Shown: positions 1 to 7,204 of the stretch, one piece after another
How the letters are laid out: every line of letters starts with the position of its first letter
How positions within the stretch are numbered: the first letter of the stretch is position 1
Source of the DNA: Planctomycetota bacterium
GTDB taxonomy: Bacteria; Planctomycetota; Phycisphaerae; UBA1845
NCBI GenBank assembly: GCA_016200265.1
Contig: JACQFE010000021.1
Location: 1 to 64,000 of the forward strand
Direction of reading: 5' to 3'
Length of the DNA stretch: 64,000 bases
Program-made: the position numbers and the translations under genes
Notes under the pieces: model-generated
Databases searched by the model: none
Told to the model about the DNA's origin: nothing
The model's input: only the letters and a program-made list of their open reading frames with translations

Positions 1-1
1 A

Positions 2-130
2 TACCTGGCGGAGTTCACCTATCGGGCCAATCGCCGATGGATCGAAGCCAGTCTCTTCGACCGCCTTATCGTCGCAGCACTCGACACCAAAGCCGTAACC
101 TGCAAAGAGTTAACCGCCGGAGCGACATAG
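2..130 (+). CDS. IS1595-type transposase, C-terminal end only (partial at window edge)
   Basis: The reading frame is open from the window edge and encodes 42 residues ending at TAG. The segments YLAEFTYRANRR and LFDRLIVAAL fit the conserved C-terminus of IS1595/ISXO2-type DDE transposases (family pattern: Y..EF.FR.NRR ... LF.RLL). The catalytic part lies outside the window. No clear terminal inverted repeat could be picked out downstream, so the element's right end is not placed. Its last 21 bases overlap the 3' end of the convergent secreted-protein gene, which suggests that the insertion supplied that gene's stop codon. Family assignment is from pattern memory and moderately sure. Confidence 0.6.
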   Translation, partial: YLAEFTYRANRRWIEASLFDRLIVAALDTKAVTCKELTAGAT

Positions 131-493
131 AGAATCAGGATCAACTTTTAGGGCAAGATCAGCACCCTTTGCTCCAAGGGGTTGGGGTACTTTCGCAGGA
201 CTCGGAGGTGAAGGCGCATTGGGTTGTACGACTGACGGAATTGATTCGCCTGCTACAGAGACGAGCACCTTGAGGTGTGCTAATTCGTGTTCAAGTGAAT
301 CGACTCTTTGCACAAGATTGACCTCAGGTGTTCCGGGTGCCTGGGGCGCTATCGCGGGATCTGGAGGTGAGGGCTCGGCGGCCTGGACGATTGAAGGCAT
401 TGGTTCTGGAGCGGACGTCTGGGCCCAAGCCCCAGAAAAGACGGAAAAGAGCAATGCACACGGGAGAGCAATCAGAATCCTTGAGCCGCACAT
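110..493 (-). CDS. Secreted proline-rich protein with an internal duplication, probably truncated
   Basis: No family is recognised. Residues 3-24 form a signal peptide (hydrophobic core ILIALPCALLFSVFSG, then AWAQ), so the product is exported. Residues 33-68 and 86-121 align with each other (PSIVQ...PSPPDPA... against PSVVQ...PSPPSPA...), showing an internal duplication. Each copy has a Pro/Ala-rich stretch followed by a helix-like segment ending in a VD motif; the first continues into a short coiled-coil-like run (DSLEHELAHLKVLV). The second copy stops soon after the VD motif, where the gene runs into the transposase end, so the protein is probably shortened. The start at 493 is chosen over two upstream ATGs because AAGGAAA lies just before it. 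Confidence 0.55.
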   Translation of the reverse strand: MCGSRILIALPCALLFSVFSGAWAQTSAPEPMPSIVQAAEPSPPDPAIAPQAPGTPEVNLVQRVDSLEHELAHLKVLVSVAGESIPSVVQPNAPSPPSPAKVPQPLGAKGADLALKVDPDSLCRSGG

Positions 494-593
494 TGGTCGT
501 TTCCTTTCTTGCTGTCGCATCACTTAAAGGTGCCGGTATTCTACGCTGCACCGGCCGGGGCGGTAAGCTGCAGCGCCTTGTTGGGCACCGCCT

Positions 594-1073
594 TTACCTT
601 CTTCTGCTCGGCTTCGCAGAAGTTGCGACCCGAAGTAGCCGAGCGGCCTCCTCAAGACTGAGGCGTTCAGCGGCTCGCAGAACGTCTTTGAGGGCGGGGC
701 GACCGATGAGGGAGTCACGCCACTCCGGAAACGGAGTCGTGATGACCTTGTGCTTGCCGGACGGAGTATGAACCTCTTCGATAGCCGCGAGGCGAGCGGG
801 ATTGATTTCCTCTGCGAGCCGCACCAGCGCCGGCCACAACCGCCGATGAACGTAAGTCACTTTCCCAGCGATCAGGCGACACACCAGAACATCGGGCGAT
901 TGGCGGATGGCCCGCGAGCACAGGAAGATGTCGTGCGCCTTGGGATGTACCCACCAGCTGCCGCGAATCGGCTCACCGGCAATGGCCTCCGCCAGACATG
1001 CAGCGGACCCGCGTCCCGATTCGAGAACAACACCGTTTTTCTTCACAAAAGCAAGCGCCTGTTTGGGTGTCAT
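594..1073 (-). CDS. Conserved hypothetical protein, about 159 aa
   Basis: The product begins MTPKQALAFVKKNGVVLES and contains ESGRGSAACLAEAIAGEPI, GSWWVHPKAHDIF and VCRLIAGKVTYVHRRLWP, followed by a helical tail with RLSLEEAARLL near the end. I recall proteins with this arrangement from other bacteria but know no experimentally assigned function. It has no signal peptide or membrane segment, so it should be cytoplasmic. The ATG at 1073 is preferred over a start at 1100 because the conserved-looking part begins there. It stands alone, between the secreted protein and a repeat-rich spacer. Confidence 0.65.
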   Translation of the reverse strand: MTPKQALAFVKKNGVVLESGRGSAACLAEAIAGEPIRGSWWVHPKAHDIFLCSRAIRQSPDVLVCRLIAGKVTYVHRRLWPALVRLAEEINPARLAAIEEVHTPSGKHKVITTPFPEWRDSLIGRPALKDVLRAAERLSLEEAARLLRVATSAKPSRRR

Positions 1074-1152
1074 CGAATCACCACTTACACAAGAGGGCAC
1101 GCTCGGTCAATTTGTTGGAACCTAGCAATCGCACGATGCTTTCGCAGCGGAT

Positions 1153-1182
1153 CCCCCATCCTCGCGTCAGCGAGGGTGGGGG
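1153..1182. repeat. REP-like perfect-stem hairpin
   Basis: CCCCCATCCTCGC and GCGAGGGTGGGGG pair over 13 bp (one G-T) around a GTCA loop. It sits in the 480-bp gene-free spacer between the conserved hypothetical protein and the HNH gene. It has no T-run, so it looks more like a REP element than a terminator. The rest of 1100-1580 holds no convincing gene. Confidence 0.6.
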
Positions 1183-1478
1183 ACGGATGCTCGATTTCCG
1201 CCAGCATCCAATTCGCACGGGCCGTCCGCACAACATCGAACCCCTATAAATTTGCGTTCCCGCGCCGCTCGCCGAATTCCCACCATTCATCAACCACTCC
1301 GGAAGTTCTTCCCTCGTGGAAACGGCTCTCTTCTCGCTCCGACTCTTTGCCCATTGGCGTCATCTGCGGATCACGCGATTCCGTGCGGGCATCCCATCCT
1401 CAAGCCCAAGCGGCCGCTGGACGGATGCTTTCGCGCCTCGCTCCGGCCGCCGAATTACCACTCTGTTTGCTGCTTTTT

Positions 1479-1510
1479 TCAATCGACAATCGACAATTGG
1501 CAATCAATAA
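1479..1510. repeat. Short tandem word repeat (CAATCGA/CAATTGG type)
   Basis: Tandem, slightly varied 8-9 bp words (TCAATCGACAATCGACAA then TTGGCAATCAATAATC). The same vocabulary recurs at 41196-41290, 46650-46680 and 49375-49412. Confidence 0.6.
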
Positions 1511-1517
1511 TCTACTC

Positions 1518-1578
1518 GTGCCACATCGTGACACTAGTGAAAAAAATACTTTTCCAAACGAACCCATCTGAAAGCCTT
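1518..1578. repeat. Dispersed 60-bp repeat, copy 1
   Basis: It starts GTGCCACA, continues TGACACT and an A-run, and ends with CAAACGAACCCATCTGAAAG. A second copy at 30068-30127 shares that 20-mer exactly and about 85% overall. Both copies sit in gene-poor, repeat-rich spacers. Confidence 0.75.
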
Positions 1579-1581
1579 GCT

Positions 1582-1965
1582 TTAACCCATTCTGTGGACA
1601 TACACTTGTCGCAACAGCCGCGCTCTGCCGAAACCACCGTCTTCCCTCACCGTTTTCATGTTGTGGTGTCTTGCGCAGAGTGATTGCAGATTGCTCATCT
1701 CGTTGGTTCCACCTTTGGATAATGGTATGATGTGATCGACTTGCGTTGCCGGCTCATTGCAGTCGGGCCAGTGACAGAGTGGTTCGCGTCGAAGCACCAT
1801 CATCCTTAACCTGCGCCATGTTGATGAATAGCCTCGCGCGGAAGAACTTGGTCGACCCGTGTCGTGCGTATCCGCATTGCGTCGGTGTGCTTCACACAGC
1901 ACGCCGTTGCAAACCAACCCACTGCATCCGGGCAAGCGACAAGGGAGAGACGCGCTATATGGCAT
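1582..1965 (-). CDS. HNH endonuclease, phage/McrA-like type
   Basis: A 127-residue protein with an N-terminal Cys-rich part (CRLPGC, then CEAH) and a ββα-metal HNH core: CHWPDCNEPATQVDHIIP, then the central Asn in SKGGTNEMSNLQSLC, then RHH. The paired Cys residues suggest a structural zinc beside the catalytic metal. Such small HNH proteins are typical of phages and integrated elements (terminase-associated or homing nucleases). The ATG at 1965 is chosen because GAGGAGG lies 6-7 bases upstream. It sits between the dispersed repeat and the tRNA fragment, in keeping with a mobile-element end. Its target is unknown. Confidence 0.85.
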   Translation of the reverse strand: MPYSASLPCRLPGCSGLVCNGVLCEAHRRNADTHDTGRPSSSARGYSSTWRRLRMMVLRREPLCHWPDCNEPATQVDHIIPLSKGGTNEMSNLQSLCARHHNMKTVREDGGFGRARLLRQVYVHRMG

Positions 1966-2211
1966 CGCGGACCTCCTCGTTGCTTGCGTCCGCAACGTCG
2001 CTTGTAGGAGGTGCTGCAGTGAATTGTGTTACCGGTGCTACCGTTACCGCGGCGCGGGCAATCGCTGCGATACCGGCGCGCATCGATTCAAGTAGAAGGG
2101 ACCAGCATCCTACGACGACGGAAAAATCTGCGTCACATTGGAGGACATCCGGTAAGCTGGACGGAGGCCCGGTGCAATTGCTTGCAGGATCACCATTTGT
2201 GAAATCGCTCT

Positions 2212-2258
2212 CCGGTTTCCTAAACCGGGGGTCGTGGGTTCAAATCCCGCCGGACGCA
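2212..2258 (+). other. 3' half of tRNA-Arg(CCU); probable attachment-site remnant
   Basis: From 2212 the sequence folds as an anticodon arm (CCGGT / TTCCTAA / ACCGG, anticodon CCT at 2219-2221), a 5-base variable loop, a T-arm (GTGGG / TTCAAAT / CCCGC) and the acceptor 3' strand CGGACGC with discriminator A. The expected GCGTCCG acceptor 5' strand and a D-arm are absent immediately upstream, so it is not a functional tRNA. A fragment running from anticodon arm to 3' end is the classic product of integration into a tRNA gene. With this orientation the element would lie to the left. Confidence 0.7.
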
Positions 2259-2406
2259 GTGACAAAAGTGCGAAGCGGCGCTTCCCGCATTGTTCAAAAA
2301 TGCGTTCACTTTCATTTTACACACTTTGCGACTATGATGCACTCCCTTTGCGTTGTGGATGTCGCGAACGGCTTCGTGTACTCACAGCGACACGGAGTCG
2401 CGCATA

Positions 2407-3168
2407 GTGCCAACATTTGCAGAATCGTACGATACATTTACCCCGCCGGTAATTCCTCCCGCAAACGAGTGCCAGGTTTGGATCGACTTTGACGGCACTC
2501 TTACGCAAACCGACGTTCTCGACGCGCTCATTGAAAAATATTCCCGAGACGACTCCTGGCGTGCGGTTGAAGAATCCTGGCGAGATGGACGAATCGGTTC
2601 CCGCGCCTGTTTGGAATTCGAATTCAATTTGCTGCGAATTCGCGACCATGAGCTGGATGCGGACATACGCGAAGTGCAACTCGACGCGGGCGCGAAGGCG
2701 CTGTTCGGCCTGTTACGCAATCACGGAGTTCCCACGACCATTCTAAGTGACGGAGTGGACTGGATTATCGAGAGAATCATCCGCCGTGCCGGAATTCCTT
2801 TGCCCGAAATTCGCGCCAATTCCGCGCGGCATGAAGGGGAGAGCCTTCAGTTGGTCTGCCTGGGCAACAACCCGATCTGCACGGCCGCCGCCGCGCACTG
2901 CAAATGCGCATCTCGCGATAAACTCCACAAGACAGGACGAATGTCGATCTACATTGGAGACGGGCAAAGTGATCTATGTGCGGCCAGAGGTTGCGAGATT
3001 GTCTTTGCGAAGAACCACCTGGCGGAGGCGTTCGCGCGAGAAGGTCAGCCCATTCGCAAGTTCGTGACCCTTCATGACGTTTGCCACGAACTATCGGAAT
3101 CCTGGTTGTCAGTCCCGGCGGTCGAGCCTGTCGAATCCACGCTCTGTTTGTCCCCGCATCAACTCTGA
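2407..3168 (+). CDS. HAD-superfamily phosphatase (SerB/MtnX-like)
   Basis: A soluble phosphatase of about 253 residues. Motif I is WIDFDGTLT (nucleophile and acid/base Asp), motif II is TILSDGVDW and motif III/IV is YIGDGQSDLCAA. The helical cap between motifs I and II (about 70 residues) fits the phosphoserine phosphatase/MtnX type of small-molecule phosphatase. The open frame extends upstream to 2353 with only TTG, GTG or ATG options and no strong Shine-Dalgarno; the GTG at 2407 is a provisional start. It is the first gene of the operon running to 7204, so it probably removes a phosphate from an intermediate of that pathway. The substrate cannot be read from the sequence. Confidence 0.75.
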   Translation: MPTFAESYDTFTPPVIPPANECQVWIDFDGTLTQTDVLDALIEKYSRDDSWRAVEESWRDGRIGSRACLEFEFNLLRIRDHELDADIREVQLDAGAKALFGLLRNHGVPTTILSDGVDWIIERIIRRAGIPLPEIRANSARHEGESLQLVCLGNNPICTAAAAHCKCASRDKLHKTGRMSIYIGDGQSDLCAARGCEIVFAKNHLAEAFAREGQPIRKFVTLHDVCHELSESWLSVPAVEPVESTLCLSPHQL

Positions 3169-3183
3169 CGATGCTGATCAGTC

Positions 3184-4473
3184 ATGGCCGCCACTCCCAT
3201 TCAAGACGAGTCAGCATTATCGTGTTCGCTTGGTCATGGACGCGAGAACATGGTTGAACTCTTGTGCAATCTGATTGCACAAAAGAGCATCAGCGGCCAC
3301 GAACACGGCGCGGTTGAATTGCTTGCATCGTGGGCACATACGCGAAAACTATTTGTCGATTTGTGGTCCAACTCCGACTCCGAGCTTACGAATCAGTTCG
3401 GGCCTCTGACGCCTCACATCTCGCTGGACGGCCGCCCAACTATTGTGATCGGTCTTCGTGGGCGCGGGTCTGGCAAGAACCTAATGTTTAACGGCCACTC
3501 GGATGTTGTCGGAGTTTCCGATTCCTCTCGATGGAGTTGCGATCCGTGGTCAGGCGTCCGACGAGACGGCGCTGTCATTGGCCGGGGCGCGTGCGATTGC
3601 AAAGGACCGATCGTCTCCGCGTTGTGGGCCTTGAAATCACTTTCAGCGACGTTTCCTGATGGTCTCGCCGGCGACGTGCTGCTGGAAGTGGTCCCTGGCG
3701 AAGAAGACTGTGTCGGATTGGGTACGATGACCAGCGTTGCTAGAGGTTATCGCGCGGATGGGTGCATCGTTCTTGAACCTACGCGAAATCGACCTCGGCG
3801 GGCATCGCGAAGCGGAATCCGATTCGAGGTGGCGACGATCGGCGAAGCGGTACACGGCACCGTGAAATGGCTGGGGGTCGATGCGATTCAATTGATGCGG
3901 AAAGTGCTCGACAGTCTTGAAGAAATCGAGCGAGACCGGACTGACGATCCCATGGACGGACTGTTCGACGACTATCCGATTTTGCGTCCCATCACGGTCG
4001 ACAAGGTTGAGAGCCGCAGCAGCCAAGGGACGCTCTGTGAACGCTGTGTGGCCATAGGCTATCTGGAATTGCTGCCAGGCGATAAAATGGAGGCTGCCAA
4101 GGCGCGGTTTCAAGATGAGCTTTTGAAGCGGTGCCATGGTAAGGGGGTCGCCAAGAACCGTGTCGTCATCCAATTTGGCGAACAATATCTCGGACATTGC
4201 ACGCCAAGTTCCGACCCTTTTTGCGAAGTCGCGCGGCGTTCCGCGGCAGCGAGCGGAGTCCGGATTGACGGGGACCTGGGCGCGTTTAATTCTGGTTGTG
4301 AGGCGGGAGTTCGATGGTCGTTGCACTCGACACCAACCGTCGTATGGGGTCCGGGAGATCTCGCTAACGCCCATGCGATCGACGAATCTATAGCTATTGA
4401 AGAAATGGCGGCGTGCGCGGAGATTTTCGCCAGAACCGCCATCGAGTGGTCAGGCCGGGAAGTCGAAACATGA
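3184..4473 (+). CDS. M20-family metallopeptidase/deacylase (ArgE/DapE-like)
   Basis: A binuclear zinc hydrolase of 429 residues. Visible metal and catalytic motifs are NGHSDVVG (first His plus catalytic Asp), GRGACDCKGP (bridging Asp), PGEEDC (general-base Glu plus ligand Glu) and NAHAIDE near the C-terminus (last His). Length and order match ArgE/DapE/CPG2 enzymes, with the dimerisation domain between about residues 200 and 315. Family members cleave N-acyl groups or small peptides from amino-acid-like substrates. It starts 15 bp after the phosphatase gene, and its stop overlaps the next gene's ATG (ATGA). The neighbourhood is not arginine or lysine biosynthesis, so the substrate is open. 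Confidence 0.82.
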   Translation: MAATPIQDESALSCSLGHGRENMVELLCNLIAQKSISGHEHGAVELLASWAHTRKLFVDLWSNSDSELTNQFGPLTPHISLDGRPTIVIGLRGRGSGKNLMFNGHSDVVGVSDSSRWSCDPWSGVRRDGAVIGRGACDCKGPIVSALWALKSLSATFPDGLAGDVLLEVVPGEEDCVGLGTMTSVARGYRADGCIVLEPTRNRPRRASRSGIRFEVATIGEAVHGTVKWLGVDAIQLMRKVLDSLEEIERDRTDDPMDGLFDDYPILRPITVDKVESRSSQGTLCERCVAIGYLELLPGDKMEAAKARFQDELLKRCHGKGVAKNRVVIQFGEQYLGHCTPSSDPFCEVARRSAAASGVRIDGDLGAFNSGCEAGVRWSLHSTPTVVWGPGDLANAHAIDESIAIEEMAACAEIFARTAIEWSGREVET

Positions 4474-5837
4474 AGGATTCCTTCAGCCAATCGGCTGTCA
4501 ACTGCCCCCGCCCAATTCTCGCCGAAGACACGAATCAGTCACGAGAGTTGTTTCAACGAGCCAAGTGTGCGTTGGCGGGAGGCATCAGCAGTTCCGCTCG
4601 CGCGACCACGGCCGGGAGAATCTCATATCCTCTGTATTTCACGAGTGGTCGCGGAGCGCGAGTGTGGGACGCCGATGGCACTGAGTTTATCGATTATTTG
4701 CTCGGCTACGGCAGCGCGATCCTCGGACACAGCAGCCCAATCATCAAGAACGCCGTCACCACACACCTGGATTGCGGAACGATGTTCGGTACGTGCAACC
4801 CCGTCGAAGTTGAACTTGCCGAACAGATTTGTCGCATGGTCCCATGTGCGGAGTTGGTGCGATTTTCGAATTCCGGCTCTGAGGTCGTTTGTGCCGCGGT
4901 CCGTGCCGCACGCGGATACATGGGGCGATCCCTGGTGCTCAAGTTCGAAGGCCACTACCACGGCTGGATCGATGTGTTGGCCGTCAGCAATCGTCCAGGC
5001 GTTGAAGAATGCGGCCCGCTCGAGCATCCCAACTCGTGCCCACATTCTCGCGGAATCCCCAAGGGACTCACCGATGATGTCATTGTATGTCCATTCAATC
5101 ACCCGAAGATCCTGACGGATATCCTCGATCGGCATGATGGGAAAGTGGCTTGCATCATTGCGGAGCCGATTGTTGCAAATAATGCTTGTATCCAGCCTCT
5201 TCCCGGATTTCTGGAACATCTGCGTACGGAATGCGATCGACGAGATATTGTCTTGGTTTTTGATGAGATTGTGACCGGCTTTCGTGTTGCACCCGGCGGC
5301 GCGCAGGAGCTTTTTTCCGTCATTCCCGATTTGGCCGTCTTCAGCAAAGGGCTGGGGGGCGGGTTTCCGATTTCGGCATTGGCCGGTCGGCGGAAAATCA
5401 TGGACCTTGTGGCCGCCAATGCCGTGAAACACGGCGGGACATATAATGGCAACCCGCTATGTGCGGCTGCGGCGTTGGCTACGATACGGCACATTGCGGA
5501 ACCGCAAACGATCGCGAAGATTCGCCAGAGCGGCGAAGCGATCACATCCGCAGCGCGGAAAGCATCGGAAGAATTTCGAATTCCATGTGCCGTGCAGGGC
5601 GAAGGGGGAATGTTTCAAATCGTGTTCAATGAGGACGGTCGTCCAATGACCCATTATCGCGACCTGTTTCGGGTCAACGCACCTCGCCAGGCCGCATTCT
5701 GGCAATCGCTTCTCGATCAACGCATTCTGTGCAATTCCTCGAGCTCCGCTTGTTGGTTTACGAGCGCCGCACATACTGAAGAAGATGTCGAAATCACGAG
5801 TCGCGCGATCCATCACGCAATGAAATCCATCGCATGA
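4470..5837 (+). CDS. Class III aminotransferase, glutamate-1-semialdehyde aminomutase-like
   Basis: A 455-residue PLP enzyme. Key motifs are SGSEVVCAAVRAARGY (phosphate region), HGWIDVL, IAEPIV, LVFDEIVTGFR (Asp contacting the pyridine ring) and VFSKGLGGGFPIS, whose Lys near residue 292 is the Schiff-base lysine. The HGGTYNGNPLCAAAAL segment is typical of GSAM-like enzymes. The ATG at 4470 overlaps the M20 stop, and its own stop overlaps the next ATG. The setting, with an M20 hydrolase, a PaaK-like ligase and a HAD phosphatase, is unlike haem biosynthesis. It is therefore more likely a GSAM-related transaminase in a special pathway than the housekeeping hemL. Confidence 0.82.
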   Translation: MKDSFSQSAVNCPRPILAEDTNQSRELFQRAKCALAGGISSSARATTAGRISYPLYFTSGRGARVWDADGTEFIDYLLGYGSAILGHSSPIIKNAVTTHLDCGTMFGTCNPVEVELAEQICRMVPCAELVRFSNSGSEVVCAAVRAARGYMGRSLVLKFEGHYHGWIDVLAVSNRPGVEECGPLEHPNSCPHSRGIPKGLTDDVIVCPFNHPKILTDILDRHDGKVACIIAEPIVANNACIQPLPGFLEHLRTECDRRDIVLVFDEIVTGFRVAPGGAQELFSVIPDLAVFSKGLGGGFPISALAGRRKIMDLVAANAVKHGGTYNGNPLCAAAALATIRHIAEPQTIAKIRQSGEAITSAARKASEEFRIPCAVQGEGGMFQIVFNEDGRPMTHYRDLFRVNAPRQAAFWQSLLDQRILCNSSSSACWFTSAAHTEEDVEITSRAIHHAMKSIA

Positions 5838-7204
5838 ACGTCCCGTTTCTTGGAACGATGTTTGATTTTGCGGCCCGCCATGCGTCGCCCGCGCTGATCA
5901 AGCGCTTTTATCAGGGTCCGCCTGTGGCGATGCTCAATAATGTCGTCCATGACCGATTTCGTCGAACGGTGCGATGGGCGGCTTCGCATTCGGAATTTTA
6001 TCGAGATGCGTTCAAGCAACGAGGAATCGATTCGCGCCGCGTCCGCAGACCGGAAGACCTGGGAGATTTCTTCACAACACCTACCGATCTCGCGGACCAT
6101 CCGACCAAGTTCCTATGCCAGAGGCCTCAAATGGTGTTCGAGTCGTCCGGGACAAGCGGACGAAACAAGCGAGTGTATTTCGGCCGCTCGGAATGGGAGC
6201 ACATGGGAAGGACCGTGGCCGCCGGGTTCAGGATCATGGGAATCGAGCCGGAGGATCGTGTTGCGAATGCATTCGACTTCTCGATCTGGATCCCCGGAAT
6301 GCTGTGCCACTACGGAGCGATGGCCAACGGCAACTTCACTCAGGCATTTGGCAAGGTCGATCCCGGTGAAGTGTATCGCCGCCTTAAACAGGAAAACCTC
6401 AACGTGGTTCTCGGCGAGCCAACGTGGATCATTCGCCTGACCGAACTGGCCGAAAAGCATGGCGCCGTGCCGCTCAAGCTGATCCTCGGCGGTGCTGAGG
6501 AAATGCCGACCGCGGCCATTCCGTGGATTCAATCGGTGTGGAAGGGCGCCAATCTGAAAATGTGTTATGCATCGGTGGAAATGGCGCTAGCCATCGGCTT
6601 TCAACCGTGCTCGAATCAGGACGGCTACCACCTGGACACGGTTGATTTTCTTCCCGAGATCATCGAGCCCGATGAGGCCGGCTGGGGCGAACTGGTGTTT
6701 ACGACGCTGTATCGCCGGACGATGCCCTTGATCCGTTACCGTACGCGAGATGTCACAAGGTTGACACCGGGCGGCTGTCCGTGCGGGTCGATCATGCCGC
6801 ACATCAGTCGGCTCCGAGGTCGCCGCGACGAACTTGTGGTGGCTAGTGGTGGGAATCTGTACCCGCTGATGTTTGAGCGGATTTTGGAATCCGTTCCTGG
6901 GATCAGCCATGACTGGCAGGTGATTTTCAGGCTTGACGGCGTTCGCGAGGTGTTGGAGCTAAACATCGAAACAACGCGGTCGGACTTTGGAGAGCTGGAT
7001 CGCGAGATTCACGCGCAGGCAACTGCACTTTATCCCGATCTCATGAAGAATCTGGCGCTGAACATATTCAGCTTGAAAATCGTCCATCATCCATTCGGCA
7101 GCATTCGCTCCAGTCGAAAGCTGAAACGGCTGCTCGACCTGCGCCACGATCCGGCAACGGCGGAATCGCTTGAATCAAGGGAACCAATTCAAATCGGTGT
7201 CTAA
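5834..7204 (+). CDS. PaaK-like adenylate-forming ligase
   Basis: A 456-residue enzyme of the phenylacetate-CoA ligase branch. FESSGTSGRNKRVYFG is the AMP-binding P-loop, then LILGGAEEMP, CYASVEMA and the Asp/Arg motif RYRTRDVTRL; a Cys pair (GGCPCG) and the C-terminal AMP-ligase domain follow. It activates a carboxylate as an acyl-AMP, and usually as a CoA thioester. It is last in the operon, overlapping the previous stop by ATGA, and converges with rsmH with a 4-bp overlap. The paaA/paaB-like genes at 46.9-49.3 kb are too far away to assume one pathway. The acid substrate is unknown. Confidence 0.8.
   Translation: MNVPFLGTMFDFAARHASPALIKRFYQGPPVAMLNNVVHDRFRRTVRWAASHSEFYRDAFKQRGIDSRRVRRPEDLGDFFTTPTDLADHPTKFLCQRPQMVFESSGTSGRNKRVYFGRSEWEHMGRTVAAGFRIMGIEPEDRVANAFDFSIWIPGMLCHYGAMANGNFTQAFGKVDPGEVYRRLKQENLNVVLGEPTWIIRLTELAEKHGAVPLKLILGGAEEMPTAAIPWIQSVWKGANLKMCYASVEMALAIGFQPCSNQDGYHLDTVDFLPEIIEPDEAGWGELVFTTLYRRTMPLIRYRTRDVTRLTPGGCPCGSIMPHISRLRGRRDELVVASGGNLYPLMFERILESVPGISHDWQVIFRLDGVREVLELNIETTRSDFGELDREIHAQATALYPDLMKNLALNIFSLKIVHHPFGSIRSSRKLKRLLDLRHDPATAESLESREPIQIGV

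Noticed and set aside
2145-2258. A complete tRNA (including a selenocysteine or intron-containing type)
   Set aside because: The upstream sequence ACATCCG pairs only partly with the acceptor 3' strand, is too far away, and no D-arm can be drawn.
1746-2492. 248-residue open frame on the + strand
   Set aside because: It runs antisense through the HNH gene, then through the tRNA fragment and into another frame of the HAD gene.
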